A DNA stretch of 60,809 bases from an uncultured Robinsoniella sp. GTDB lineage: Bacteria; Bacillota; Clostridia; Lachnospirales; Lachnospiraceae. The stretch covers positions 1 through 60,809 of the forward strand of contig UQCR01000027.1 in assembly GCA_900539655.1 (NCBI GenBank), read 5' to 3'. The position numbers and the translations under genes were made by a program. Below the pieces are notes generated by a model. The model had not been told where the DNA came from. It saw only the letters and a list, made by a program, of their open reading frames with translations, and did no database searches. Shown here one piece after another: positions 8,521-17,915 of the stretch (the first letter of the stretch is position 1; every line of letters begins with the position of its first letter).

Positions 8521-9756
8521 ATGATGGCTAAAGAAAAGCAGTATCTGAGAGAACTGGCAAAGAGGCAGACAGCATATGCGAATCTGCCTGAAATGGAACA
8601 GAAAAAGAAAAAATGGATGGACGTAAATACGGGAAAGAAGACCCCTCCACCTGTAGTTGTAGAGACGGAGACATTCCGTCAGGATATGGTGCCGGAACAC
8701 ATCCTTTACTGTACAGATCCCAGGGCAAGGGAAATGGAATACCGCCTGTTAAAAAATATAAGGGAATATGAACTGATACAGGATGACAAAGTGATACCTG
8801 ATGTATTTGAGATTCCCATTCAGACGGTAATTGATGAGTTTGGATTTCCGATAGAGGAGTGTCATGCTCTGGATGCCAATGGCAGAGATGTTGGTTATGA
8901 GTATCATTCTCCGATTGGGGATCTGGAGGAGGACTTTTACAGACTGAAGCCGGCAGTAGTCAGGGTGGACAATGATAAGACTCAGGAATCCTATGAGTTT
9001 GCCCGGGATATATTAGATGGAATTATGCCTGTGAGGCTCATAGGAGCCCCGCCTATGATTGCACTTCCATTTCAGGCAGTAAAGCTTCTGGGCCTGGAAA
9101 ATTATATGATGTCTATGTATGACTGCCCCGAAACCCTGCATAAACTGATGCACTATTTAACGGAAAACCAGATTAAAGTTATGAAATATTATGAGAATAA
9201 CGAAATCCTCACTTTGAATAACGCAAATCAGGAAACCTGTCTTAGCAGTTATGGCTTTACGGACCGTCTTCCCTTAACGGGAACAGAACATCCAACATTA
9301 AAGGATGTCTGGATCTGGGCAGAAGCGGAAGAGACAGCATCCATATCACCCGATATGTTCCGGGAGTTCTGTCTTCCCTATATGGCTAGAGCATGTAGAG
9401 AAATGGGATTGATTTACTATGGGTGCTGTGAGCCGATGCATGACGTTTGGCAGGATGTTAGAAAGGAAATTCCCAATATACAAAAAGTTTCCGTATCGCC
9501 CTGGAGCAACCAGCAAAAAATGGGTGAAATGCTTCAGGGAACAGAGGTGGTATTCTCCAGGAAGCCCTATGCGAACTATCTGGGTGTAGAAAGCAGACTG
9601 GATGAAGAGGCCTGGGCAAAGCATATAAAAGAAACTCTGGATGCGGCGAAGGGATGCCAGTGTGAATTTATTATGAGGGATGTTTACCGGGTACGGGATC
9701 TGGAAGATGTGAGGCGGGCTGTGGAAATTGTCAGGAGGCAGGCTGAGGAAGCTTAA
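8521..9756 (+). CDS. Uroporphyrinogen-decarboxylase-like (URO-D) protein 1
   Basis: A 411-residue protein of the URO-D superfamily, which includes haem uroporphyrinogen decarboxylases and the MtaA/MtbA/CmuA corrinoid methyltransferases. It is longer than HemE (about 350) and lies in a sugar operon, so haem synthesis is unlikely. At the position of the His-x-Cys zinc motif of MtaA it has Gly-Cys302-Cys303-Glu-Pro. Translation most likely starts at 8521 or 8524 behind AAAGGGGG, 16 bases after the GH4 stop. It is the last gene of locus A. A methyl-transfer or sugar demethylation role is possible, but I cannot assign a reaction. Confidence 0.75.
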   Translation: MMAKEKQYLRELAKRQTAYANLPEMEQKKKKWMDVNTGKKTPPPVVVETETFRQDMVPEHILYCTDPRAREMEYRLLKNIREYELIQDDKVIPDVFEIPIQTVIDEFGFPIEECHALDANGRDVGYEYHSPIGDLEEDFYRLKPAVVRVDNDKTQESYEFARDILDGIMPVRLIGAPPMIALPFQAVKLLGLENYMMSMYDCPETLHKLMHYLTENQIKVMKYYENNEILTLNNANQETCLSSYGFTDRLPLTGTEHPTLKDVWIWAEAEETASISPDMFREFCLPYMARACREMGLIYYGCCEPMHDVWQDVRKEIPNIQKVSVSPWSNQQKMGEMLQGTEVVFSRKPYANYLGVESRLDEEAWAKHIKETLDAAKGCQCEFIMRDVYRVRDLEDVRRAVEIVRRQAEEA

Positions 9757-9810
9757 ATAATATTGTAAAGGGTTATTACAGTTATCAGCTGTTCACGGTC
9801 TGCTTTGGTT

Positions 9811-9881
9811 CAGTCTGGCGCCACAAACCTGATTTTCCTGGAATAACGGAAACCCTGGGATGTGGCGGGCAGCACTGACTG
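9811..9881. repeat. Nested imperfect palindrome between convergent operons
   Basis: Three nested arms pair: CAGTC (9811-9815) with GACTG (9877-9881), CGCCACA (9819-9825) with TGTGGCG (9861-9867), and TTTCC (9834-9838) with GGAAA (9848-9852). It lies between loci A and B, which end facing each other. There is no T-run, so it is either a weak two-way terminator or a palindromic interspersed repeat. Confidence 0.4.
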
Positions 9882-9909
9882 GAATTGTAGTGCACACGCA
9901 ATCATCCGA

Positions 9910-11400
9910 TTATTCCGTATCCCTGTTAAAATATTCAGTAGGACTCATCCCGGTATAAGCATGGAAAATTCGGCTGAAGTAAAACTGATTGCTGTACCCA
10001 ACCATTGCTGCAACATCTTTGATCAGCAATTCCCGGTTACCGGACATAATCTCTGTTGCTTTTTCCATCCTCCGTTCCGTAATATATTGATTAAATGACT
10101 TACCCATGTATTTTCGGAATATCTTGCTAAAATAGGGCTGGGAAACCCCGAATGTGCTGCATACGCTGGTGAGTGAGATTTCCTCTCCAATATGGCAGTC
10201 CACATAATTTCTCAGGGATTCCAAAAATTCCGGCGCGTCCACTTTTTCTATGGTGTGAATCTGTTGGCTTTGTAAAAGAAGATCAATGAATCCGCTTTGG
10301 ACGTCTTCCAGCTGATTGGCATCGGCTAAAATTTCTTCCAGAATGTCTTCGGTCTCAAGCAGCCAGCCAGCTATATTTTCTACATTATATTTCTGAGACA
10401 GATATAGGATTTGTTTGAGCATATAGGATATATAAATCTGAGGCCTGTCTTGTGCATACCATTGTCTGAATAATACTCTAATTTCATTTTTTATTTTGGA
10501 GTACTCCATATTATGAAATATATAATCGATTTTATCCAATATCAGATAGGCTTCTTTTTGATTGATCTCTCCGTATTTGCCATTGTCATCCAACTCGCTT
10601 AAGACCTGGGTCTTTCCAATAATAATTTTTTTATCCAGCAGCCTATAAAGTCTTTTTATAGTCTCCGGTATATTCCTGATTCTCACCGGACTCGTCATAT
10701 ATACAAAGGTAAAATACACATCTATTTTTTGGTATTGTTTTATAATTTTCCGGTTAAACATTCTGATGTCGCTATCTCCGATTACTTCATATGGAATTAG
10801 ATATAAACCTTCATTAAAGTCCCTGCCATATACGGCGATCGTTTCATCTTTTTCCGAATAGATTTCCAATTCCCCGCTGCGCTCAAATCTGCCTGGCATG
10901 CCTTTTACCCGAATGATGGAAAGAAAATATTTATCGTATGGGAAATAATGCTTTACCTCTGTAGGATCTACTGATTTTTCCAGTGCCATTTTTTTCAGCA
11001 GCCGGTTTCTGCTTTCATAAAATTGTTTCTCAAGCAGCTTTTCTATTTTATTCATGGTATAAACAAATTCGGAAGGTACGATAGGTTTTAAGAGATAATC
11101 GTTTACCCCGTAAGATATCGCCCTTTGCACATACTCGAACTCGCTGTAGCCGCTGATAATAAGGATAAGGCTGTCAGGAAGTTTCCTCTTTATTTTGGAT
11201 ACAAATTCTATTCCATCCATAAGCGGCATATGTACGTCTGTGATAATTAGATCCGGTGTCAGCTCCCTGGACATGGTTATACCCTCCAGACCGTTTTCAG
11301 CGATTCCAATGAGCTCAAAATCTTTACAATATTTATTGATCAATGTTTTGATCGGTTTAATTGCCGGTGGTTCGTCTTCTACAATCAACACCCTATACAT
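9910..11400 (-). CDS. YesN-type response regulator with AraC DNA-binding domain
   Basis: A 496-residue cytoplasmic regulator. Residues 1-120 are a receiver domain with acidic pocket Glu9/Asp10, phospho-acceptor Asp55 (IITDVHMP) and Lys105 in LLKP. A middle region of about 250 residues has no motif I recognise. The last 100 residues are an AraC-type double helix-turn-helix (GVSQPYFSKIFRKYMGKSF, then GYSNQFYFSRIF). The ATG at 11400 overlaps the last bases of the kinase gene by 8 nt, with GGAGG inside the kinase coding end, so the pair is coupled. It is the last gene of locus B and should activate the importer when the kinase senses the external sugar or its binding protein. Confidence 0.88.
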   Translation of the reverse strand: MYRVLIVEDEPPAIKPIKTLINKYCKDFELIGIAENGLEGITMSRELTPDLIITDVHMPLMDGIEFVSKIKRKLPDSLILIISGYSEFEYVQRAISYGVNDYLLKPIVPSEFVYTMNKIEKLLEKQFYESRNRLLKKMALEKSVDPTEVKHYFPYDKYFLSIIRVKGMPGRFERSGELEIYSEKDETIAVYGRDFNEGLYLIPYEVIGDSDIRMFNRKIIKQYQKIDVYFTFVYMTSPVRIRNIPETIKRLYRLLDKKIIIGKTQVLSELDDNGKYGEINQKEAYLILDKIDYIFHNMEYSKIKNEIRVLFRQWYAQDRPQIYISYMLKQILYLSQKYNVENIAGWLLETEDILEEILADANQLEDVQSGFIDLLLQSQQIHTIEKVDAPEFLESLRNYVDCHIGEEISLTSVCSTFGVSQPYFSKIFRKYMGKSFNQYITERRMEKATEIMSGNRELLIKDVAAMVGYSNQFYFSRIFHAYTGMSPTEYFNRDTE

Positions 11401-13129
11401 CTGCTGTATCCACCTCCCCATTTAGAAAAGGAATCTCGAACCACACCAATGTACCTGTGGCACTGTTGCCAAAATAAAATTCCAGATTATCCTGATATTT
11501 GAGCAGAAGCCTGGCGTATGTATTAACCAAGCCCATGCCTCCTATTTTCATCGTGATATTTTCATGTGAGTGAAGCAATTGTTCCTTTGTTCGACTGAAC
11601 TTTTCATTTAGTTCTCTCAGACAGGCGTCTGTGAAGCCCTGTCCGTTATCCAGGACGCTGATTCTGATTCGTCCTCCTTTTCGAATTCCGCTTATTTGAA
11701 TTAACATATTTTCTGTTTTATTCTGGAAACCATGGTTCATGCAGTTTTCAACAATCTGTTGAAGAACAATTTTAGGGATTCTCTGATCCCGTACATCTGC
11801 CTCTACGTCTATTGTAAAATTCAGTTTGTAATCATAGCGGCACTTCAACAGAAACAGATATTGCTCTACATATTGGATTTCGTTGGATAATGCAGCGTAT
11901 GGACAGTCCGTATCCGCAGAGTATCTCAGCATAGCCGCCAATTTTCCACAGATAATACAGATACTCTCATCACCATTCTCAATTCCTTTTCCGGAGATTA
12001 CATTCAGGACATTATAGATAAAGTGAGGATTCACCTGTGCCTGTAAAGAATTAAACTGGGCTTCCATCTGTAGTACTGCCAGGCGCTGCTCCCGAATCAT
12101 AGCCTTTTTTAGGCGAACCATAGAATTTTGATAGGATTCGCTCAAAGCAGTGATTTCATCATCGGACTCTTCCAGGTTGGCAGACTGACCCATATTTTCA
12201 ATCTCCGTTGTCTCAATCACCTTTTTTAATTTGTTCAGGGGTTTTGTAAGGTAATTAGATATGATACAGATAAAGGACAGCAGCAGGAAGTAGACGGTTA
12301 CCATGATAAGGAGGCACATTTTCAGGATATAGGAACTTTCCTCCATGACAGATTTCCTGTCTTCTCTTACTATCACGCGGATGCCGTATGCTTCCTGGCG
12401 GGCCTCTCCATATAAATAGTCTTCAGAGTACAAATTAACCGGGTCAGGTATGTCGGTTGTAGAAAATAGCAGCTCGGTATCGTTGCTCAGAACAATAATT
12501 TCACCATTGGGATTTGCAATTTTCAATAATTCCTTAAGCTTCGCTGTATCAAACTGTATCTCAATATAACCTGTATTTTTTCCCAGAACTTTTTTGATGA
12601 TGGAAAATACTTCTATCTTATTTTTATAGCCCCATATATCCCTGTGGGTATTTACCAGAACAGGTTTGCCCTGCATCTGATCCACTGTTTGCAGCCATGG
12701 CATCGAATGAAAGTCTACATTTTTGTTAATAGCTTCATTGATTCTGGATTTCATGGCGATAATCTCTCCATTTTCATTAAAATAAAGCACTCTGTAAAAA
12801 CTATTCATAGTACTATCAATGATCATACTGTTTTGAATGGTATTTCGGGCGCTGTCCAGATATTCTCCCCGCATTCCATCAGGATCACCTAAAATTATTA
12901 TGGATCTTAACACTTCCGGATCGGACAGCATAAACCGGATCCGGTATTCCATTTTTTCTGTCAGTGCATTAAACTGATTCTGGACTTGTTCTGCCGTCAG
13001 AACCAAGTTATTAGTTTTATCCTCTGTATACTGTCTGGTGCTGTATTGATAAAAATATATTCCAAGTCCGGAGACCACCAAAAAGAAAAAGGCGGCATAA
13101 AGCAGTACCAATTTTGTTCGAAATCGCAT
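11393..13129 (-). CDS. YesM-type membrane sensor histidine kinase
   Basis: A 578-residue sensor kinase. One transmembrane helix lies near residues 5-27 and another near 270-295. The roughly 240 residues between them form the extracellular sensor (a dCache-like region). A HAMP linker follows, then the His_kinase domain with the phospho-acceptor in QAQVNPHFIYN (His at about 369) and an HATPase domain with N-box ENCMNHGFQ and DNGQGF. GGAGG lies six bases before the ATG. It is paired with the regulator overlapping its 3' end. Placed behind importer and URO-D genes, it most likely senses the substrate of locus B. Confidence 0.88.
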   Translation of the reverse strand: MRFRTKLVLLYAAFFFLVVSGLGIYFYQYSTRQYTEDKTNNLVLTAEQVQNQFNALTEKMEYRIRFMLSDPEVLRSIIILGDPDGMRGEYLDSARNTIQNSMIIDSTMNSFYRVLYFNENGEIIAMKSRINEAINKNVDFHSMPWLQTVDQMQGKPVLVNTHRDIWGYKNKIEVFSIIKKVLGKNTGYIEIQFDTAKLKELLKIANPNGEIIVLSNDTELLFSTTDIPDPVNLYSEDYLYGEARQEAYGIRVIVREDRKSVMEESSYILKMCLLIMVTVYFLLLSFICIISNYLTKPLNKLKKVIETTEIENMGQSANLEESDDEITALSESYQNSMVRLKKAMIREQRLAVLQMEAQFNSLQAQVNPHFIYNVLNVISGKGIENGDESICIICGKLAAMLRYSADTDCPYAALSNEIQYVEQYLFLLKCRYDYKLNFTIDVEADVRDQRIPKIVLQQIVENCMNHGFQNKTENMLIQISGIRKGGRIRISVLDNGQGFTDACLRELNEKFSRTKEQLLHSHENITMKIGGMGLVNTYARLLLKYQDNLEFYFGNSATGTLVWFEIPFLNGEVDTADV

Positions 13130-13194
13130 GGTTTCCTCCTGACTTTTGAAATTTTCTAAATATCTAAATTAATCATAACATTCTGTAAATAAAA

Positions 13195-14268
13195 TTAATA
13201 GTAAGATTTTTTTGCATTTTCTATAAAGGCTGTGATATTCTCCCAGGGAACTTCCGGCTCTAATATATGGGATGGTGCAATCAGCAGTCCGCCGTTTTTT
13301 CCTAATATACGCTGAACATGACGTACTTTTTCACCTACGTCATCGGGTGTGCCAAATGGCATGGTGGTCTGGGTACCGATTCCTCCCCAAAAGGATATTT
13401 TGTCCCCGTACAGCCGCGCTATTTTTTCCAGATCATTGCATTCAGGCTGTACCGGATTCAGAATATCGATTCCTTCCTCAAGAAAATAAGGGATCATGGA
13501 TTCCACTTTTCCGCAGCTGTGTAAAAAGTAAAGTACCGTAGGATTTATATTTTTGCCGGCATCCACAATTCTTTTCATACGTGACTGAAAAAATTCTCTG
13601 TACAGGCAGGGACTTATCATAGGTGCCAGTTGTGTGGCAACATCATCCCCAAGGCGGATAATATCAACGCCTGTCTGTGCATACTTCTGAGCCTGTGTAA
13701 TGCGCAGACTTGTAATTTGTTCACAGAGTTCATGTATCAGTTCCGGTTCTTCGTAAAAGTCAATCAAAAGCTGCTCCAGTCCCCGCAGCATCCACGCTGT
13801 CTCAAATATAGTAGAATACATATCACCCGTAACAGCATAGCCCCTGTCGTGGTATACTTTTACCTGCTCTTTTAGTCCTTCATACCGGTAATCTGCATCC
13901 AGGTCAGGCCATTGATACGCTCTTATATCTTCTACAGTCCGGGCTTTAGCCAACGGATGATAACGGAATTCCAGAAAGTGATCCTGGCTTCCACGGACTC
14001 CCCCGGCACCAAACTCATCAAATACTGCATCTTCTGGCAGTGCTTCATCAAAATATATACTTATATTCCTGTGTTTTATACTGGGAGCAACACCTACTGT
14101 TCTCACGTCAAAATCAAAATATTCTTCCGGGGGAAGAGCTGCCCCCGTTATGTTGTGATATTTTTCCATAATTGCGGGAGTAAAAGCTCCCCAGCTAATC
14201 TCAAATGGCATACGGTCGGGAATACCTTCCCTGCGCATTGCCATCAGCACCCTTTCTCTTGGCTGCAT
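13195..14268 (-). CDS. Uroporphyrinogen-decarboxylase-like (URO-D) protein 2, methyltransferase-like
   Basis: A 357-residue URO-D superfamily protein. It has the His250-Ser-Cys252-Gly motif at the place where MtaA/MtbA methyltransferases bind zinc with His-x-Cys. It ends with the GGLLIAPSHILEPEVPWEN segment common in MtaA-like proteins; the position I would expect for a third cysteine ligand appears to be Ser in APSH. AAAGGAG precedes the ATG. It lies between the permeases and the sensor kinase of locus B. This is the most methyltransferase-like of the three URO-D paralogues in the window. A corrinoid-linked demethylation role is possible, but no corrinoid protein gene is nearby. Confidence 0.75.
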   Translation of the reverse strand: MQPRERVLMAMRREGIPDRMPFEISWGAFTPAIMEKYHNITGAALPPEEYFDFDVRTVGVAPSIKHRNISIYFDEALPEDAVFDEFGAGGVRGSQDHFLEFRYHPLAKARTVEDIRAYQWPDLDADYRYEGLKEQVKVYHDRGYAVTGDMYSTIFETAWMLRGLEQLLIDFYEEPELIHELCEQITSLRITQAQKYAQTGVDIIRLGDDVATQLAPMISPCLYREFFQSRMKRIVDAGKNINPTVLYFLHSCGKVESMIPYFLEEGIDILNPVQPECNDLEKIARLYGDKISFWGGIGTQTTMPFGTPDDVGEKVRHVQRILGKNGGLLIAPSHILEPEVPWENITAFIENAKKSYY

Positions 14269-14292
14269 ATAATTTCTCCTTTCAGATTTACC

Positions 14293-14315
14293 AGAGCGTG
14301 TTATGAATACGCTCT
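14293..14315 (-). terminator. Hairpin at the end of the permease gene
   Basis: AGAGCGT (14293-14299) pairs with ACGCTCT (14309-14315) over a 9-nt loop and overlaps the permease stop codon. It has no T-run. It may reduce read-through into the URO-D, kinase and regulator genes. Read on the minus strand, its GGTTAGAGCGTATT core also occurs at 45314-45327 on the plus strand. Confidence 0.45.
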
Positions 14316-15144
14316 AACCCTTAACAGAACCGGCTGCCATACCGGCTATTATCTTTTTATTGAAGAAAACAAATAGCAGAAGCATGGGAATCGTAATGAC
14401 AACCACATCAGCAAACAGTAGATTATAGGAATTGGAAAACTGGCCCATAAAGTTATAAATCGTCAACTGGACGGTTGCATTTTCCGTACCTGGAAAAAAA
14501 TACAGGGGATTTACAAAATCATTATATATAGTAATGAAATTCAGAATAAAGGCGGTAGCAGATACTGGCTTTAACATAGGAAATATTATGGATGTATATA
14601 TTTTCATAGGATTGCAGCCATCCATTAAAGCAGCTTCCTCCAGTTCTCTTGGTATAGAAGACATGTAGCTGCGGTAAAGCATGATGGAAAATGGGAGTTG
14701 AAGTGCACTTTCAATCATTACCATACTAAAAAAGGTTTTGTAGATATGCAGACTTTTCAGCAGCCAAATTGTAGGCATTATGGCAGGTGGAATCATCAGA
14801 CCAGTCAGAAAAATAATGCTGATGACACCTGAAACTTTACCGGACCTTCTCTGAAGGACATAAGCGGCAGCAGATGCAGTCAATATAACTGCAGCTACAG
14901 AGAGCAGCGCAATGAGAATGCTGTTTTTAAATGCTGTAAGCAGTATATAATTATTTGCTTTTATTACTTCAATATAGTTTTCAAAATGCCACTCTGCCGG
15001 AAAGTTCAGTTTCAGCAGATTAGCCTCTTTTCGGTCTTTTACAGAATTAAAGAATATTAAAAAATAAGGTACAATAAAAATGATTGTTGCCGATATTACA
15101 GCGGCAGCCTCACCAGCCAGGCTTCTTAACTTCAATTTTTTCAT
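14314..15144 (-). CDS. ABC sugar transporter permease, MalG type
   Basis: A 276-residue permease with six predicted helices and the EAA loop EAALMDGCNPMKIYTSIIFP near residue 165. It starts directly after the stop codon of the MalF-type gene (TAAATG), with GGAGG eight bases upstream, so the two are translated together. It is the third gene of locus B, downstream of the binding protein and first permease. As in loci A and C, no ATPase is encoded nearby. Confidence 0.88.
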   Translation of the reverse strand: MKKLKLRSLAGEAAAVISATIIFIVPYFLIFFNSVKDRKEANLLKLNFPAEWHFENYIEVIKANNYILLTAFKNSILIALLSVAAVILTASAAAYVLQRRSGKVSGVISIIFLTGLMIPPAIMPTIWLLKSLHIYKTFFSMVMIESALQLPFSIMLYRSYMSSIPRELEEAALMDGCNPMKIYTSIIFPMLKPVSATAFILNFITIYNDFVNPLYFFPGTENATVQLTIYNFMGQFSNSYNLLFADVVVITIPMLLLFVFFNKKIIAGMAAGSVKG

Positions 15145-16002
15145 TTAGTATTCCTCCTTTTTCAGCAAGTAAGCTCTCAAAGGAAAGACGAATATGACGA
15201 TTAGCAGGAATAGAATCACATTACCCGCGGTGGAAAGGCCATAGTATCCGGCAGCATATTGTTTGTAGACGATAGAGGCAACCACATCAGTGGCACAACC
15301 GGGTCCTCCTTTCGTCATAGACCATATCAGATCAAAGGATCGCATCCCTCCAATCAGGGACAGGATGATGACTGTGTTGAGAGAAGGCCTTACCAGCGGG
15401 GTGGTAACATACCGTATTTTCTGAAAGACACCGGCGCCGTCGATATCGGCTGCCTCATAATAAGCTCTGTCCACTGCCAGAATGCCTGCCAGGAATATGA
15501 TGACCCCAACGCCGGTTCCCTTCCAGATATCCGCGAGGACGATACTGAATATTGCGGTATCTGCATTTCCAAGCCAATTGATGGATGGTAGATGAAGCGC
15601 CTGCAGGACAGTATTAAAAAGTCCTTTAGTGGGATGCATCATCGCGGCAAAAGTAATTCCGACCGCTATCGTACTGATTAGATTTGGAAAAAAGACAACG
15701 GCCCTTAAGAAATTTTTTGTCTTTAATTTTCCTGACAGCAAGATTGCTATTCCATAAGCCAGAACAGTTTTAATTCCGCTGGTCAAAAATGCATAGACCA
15801 AGGTGTTTTTAATTCCGATCCGAAGAGACCTTTCAGTAAAAAACTGTATAAAATTCTGGAATCCTACAAATTTAAAATCTTTCAGATTCCAGACTGTCAT
15901 ACTGAAAAATATGGAAGTGATCATGGGAATCAGGAAAAAAATACTGAAAATAAAGAGTGCGGGAAAAGTAAACCAGTATGTATATATTTTTTTATCTTTC
16001 AT
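15145..16002 (-). CDS. ABC sugar transporter permease, MalF type
   Basis: A 285-residue permease with six predicted helices (first at about residues 10-32) and the EAA-type loop EAADIDGAGVFQKIRYVTTP near residue 190. The ribosome site is weak (GGAG rather far upstream). It follows the binding-protein gene of locus B after a 116-bp gap. That gap contains an imperfect 9-bp palindrome (16018-16026 with 16067-16075, one mismatch), comparable in position to the stem-loop of locus A but weaker. Confidence 0.88.
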   Translation of the reverse strand: MKDKKIYTYWFTFPALFIFSIFFLIPMITSIFFSMTVWNLKDFKFVGFQNFIQFFTERSLRIGIKNTLVYAFLTSGIKTVLAYGIAILLSGKLKTKNFLRAVVFFPNLISTIAVGITFAAMMHPTKGLFNTVLQALHLPSINWLGNADTAIFSIVLADIWKGTGVGVIIFLAGILAVDRAYYEAADIDGAGVFQKIRYVTTPLVRPSLNTVIILSLIGGMRSFDLIWSMTKGGPGCATDVVASIVYKQYAAGYYGLSTAGNVILFLLIVIFVFPLRAYLLKKEEY

Positions 16003-16118
16003 AATTTCTCGCTTTCTCCGGGGGCCACGTCAAAGCATGATTGTAAATGAATTACTGTTTTTTGCAGGCCCTCGGTTTGCGGTGCGTATTTACGTCTGTT
16101 AGCACTATAGCGTTTTTC

Positions 16119-17525
16119 CTACCAGTCTAATCCCATCTGGATTGCCTGTTTTTTACAATCTTCATCATATGCAGCAGCGGCTTCTTCACCAGTCAGTTCG
16201 CCTGTGGTGCATTCCACGCAGATCGTAGGGCATTCCAGACCCTTTACTTTTACCAGGTTATCCAGAACAGGGCTTGTCTTTCCGGCATTGAGATAAGCCA
16301 TCATGTCATCCTTAACTGCGGGGTATGTATTATCCGGCATTACATAGTCTTTAACTACCACCGGTCCATTTGGAAGTTCTTTTCCACAGTAAGCATCCAG
16401 TCCATCTTTTGAAACATAAAGTTCCATAAATGCTTTTACTGCATCGGGGTTTTCCGCATTCTTATTGGCATAGATTCCGTTAGGCATCCAGAGAGTAAGC
16501 CCCACATCATCAGGATCGTCCCCGGGAATTCCAAATACGCCAATATCATCAATAGCATCCGGATACAGGTTTGCTATATTTCCCAATACCTGGGTCAATG
16601 CCGGCCAATGCGCTCCCTGCCCGGTTGCGATCATATCACATCCGTCGTTATAGGTAGCAGCAAGATAATCTTCGTTATAATAGCCGATCAGATCCGCGTA
16701 TTTATTAAAGCTTTCTACCATTGCCGGGGTGGTAGCGAATTTCATTTCTCCGGCATCAAATTTTTCGGGAAAATCAGGTACCTTTTTTAATGCATTATAG
16801 TTATCACCAAAAAAGATAAGCTGTGCAGTCCAGGAATCTGCGCAGGTTCCAATCATAGCTACCTTTCCAGCTTCTTTGATTTTGTTACAGTTTTCAAGAA
16901 ATTCATCCCAGGTCTTTGGAATCTCCAGGTTCAGTTCTTCATAAATAGGTTTATAGTATACGATAGCTCCTGCCTGAGATGCGAACAAAGGAATTCCATA
17001 AGGTTTTCCATTCACCGAGGTGGATTTCACAAAGTTTTCATCCAGTGTATCGATAAAAGATTCGCCCGTCAGATCCATAAAATATTCTTCTGGGTTTAAC
17101 GCGTAAAACAGTGAGCCAGAGTTATAGGACTGCAGATCCGGCATATCACCGGATGCCAGCCTGGTACGAATCAGATTGTCTCCTTCAGCACCGCCGGGAA
17201 TCAGTTCCAGCTCTACATCCAAGCCCAGTTTTTCTTTTGCGAGGGCAATAACAGCTTCCACACCTTCCGATGAGGAATCCGTGTCCTTTGCAAAAGTGAT
17301 TGTGACTCCTTCGTAAGGCAGATCCCCAGTGCCTGTAGTTTCCTCACTATTTGCATCTGATGCTGCAGTTTCTGTGACGGCTGCTTCGGACTTTACTGTT
17401 TCTGTACTTGTTGTTTTCTCAGTGTTGTCTGAAGTTGTATTACCCTCACTGTTTCCGCACCCGGAACACATAGAGACCATCATTGTCAAACCCAGTACTG
17501 AAGCAAAAATTTTCTTTCCTCTCAT
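16119..17525 (-). CDS. ABC sugar transporter, substrate-binding lipoprotein
   Basis: A 468-residue family 1 solute-binding protein. Residues 1-22 are a signal peptide; the lipobox is MCSGC with Cys23 as the likely lipidated residue, and Cys at the -3 position is unusual. A Thr/Ser/Glu-rich linker runs to about residue 65. AAGGAGG precedes the ATG. It is the first gene of the leftward locus B operon. An intrinsic terminator lies about 130 bp upstream on the same strand, so the mRNA may have an attenuated leader. The substrate is unknown; the neighbouring YesM/YesN system suggests an inducible plant or host glycan fragment. Confidence 0.87.
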   Translation of the reverse strand: MRGKKIFASVLGLTMMVSMCSGCGNSEGNTTSDNTEKTTSTETVKSEAAVTETAASDANSEETTGTGDLPYEGVTITFAKDTDSSSEGVEAVIALAKEKLGLDVELELIPGGAEGDNLIRTRLASGDMPDLQSYNSGSLFYALNPEEYFMDLTGESFIDTLDENFVKSTSVNGKPYGIPLFASQAGAIVYYKPIYEELNLEIPKTWDEFLENCNKIKEAGKVAMIGTCADSWTAQLIFFGDNYNALKKVPDFPEKFDAGEMKFATTPAMVESFNKYADLIGYYNEDYLAATYNDGCDMIATGQGAHWPALTQVLGNIANLYPDAIDDIGVFGIPGDDPDDVGLTLWMPNGIYANKNAENPDAVKAFMELYVSKDGLDAYCGKELPNGPVVVKDYVMPDNTYPAVKDDMMAYLNAGKTSPVLDNLVKVKGLECPTICVECTTGELTGEEAAAAYDEDCKKQAIQMGLDW

Positions 17526-17651
17526 TTCATTTCCTCCTTTTGGTTTGTTGAATTCATTTTATCATGCCACTACCTTGCTTAAACATAAAAAATCCAATCC
17601 TGTTCCATATAAAAATGAATGCTGTTTGATAAAATATACATATTTTACCAA

Positions 17652-17743
17652 TTAAAAAGGCCGGGGAATTATTCCCCGGCTATAGTAGTATTCCTGATTT
17701 ATATATATGATAATCCTAATGCATCTTAGAGTGTAATGCCTCA
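17652..17743 (-). ncRNA. Putative small RNA or attenuated leader, leftward
   Basis: On the minus strand, ATGACA (17778-17773), a 17-bp spacer and TATTAT (17755-17750) form a promoter. About 70 nt downstream a strong hairpin, GCCGGGGAA with TTCCCCGGC (17660-17668 and 17672-17680, 3-nt loop), is followed by five T. The product would be a transcript of about 90 nt with no credible reading frame. It could be an independent small RNA or the attenuated 5' leader of the binding-protein operon, whose start codon lies 127 nt further on. I do not recognise a known riboswitch in it. Confidence 0.5.
17660..17680 (-). terminator. Strong intrinsic terminator, minus strand
   Basis: A 9-bp GC-rich stem with a 3-nt loop, followed on the minus strand by C and five T (17659-17654). 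No protein gene is transcribed into it from the right, because trpE runs the other way. It therefore ends a non-coding or leader transcript. Confidence 0.75.
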
Positions 17744-17875
17744 CGAAAAATAATATTATGATACTCAGTCCCTGTCATTTTATTTTTAGTTTATCATATA
17801 GTGAGAAGATCGTCTACCTGCGCTTAACTTATATTCCTTACACATAAATTTTAATATTTTAATAAAATGCAAAAT

Positions 17876-17909
17876 GGTACTTGAAAAAATCAAGTACCCC
17901 ATTTATAAT
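17876..17909 (+). promoter_or_regulatory. Sigma-A promoter with palindromic operator
   Basis: TTGAAA (17881-17886), a 17-bp spacer and TATAAT (17904-17909) give a near-consensus promoter. GGTACTTG (17876-17883) and CAAGTACC (17891-17898) form a perfect 8-bp inverted repeat with a 7-bp A-rich centre over the -35, a typical repressor site. No protein gene lies directly downstream. Confidence 0.6.
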
Positions 17910-17915
17910 TGCCTT

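Noticed and set aside
8521..9756. Haem-synthesis gene hemE
   Set aside because: The protein is too long, lies at the end of a sugar import operon, and differs from HemE at the motif positions I can see; the same holds for the other two URO-D genes.
13912..14376. Open frame of 154 codons on the plus strand
   Set aside because: It is antisense to the second URO-D gene and the permease end, with no ribosome site or recognisable domain.
17881..17909. Promoter at 17881 as the trp operon promoter
   Set aside because: A strong terminator at 17986-18022 separates it from trpE, and a better placed promoter lies at 18143-18171 directly before the T-box.
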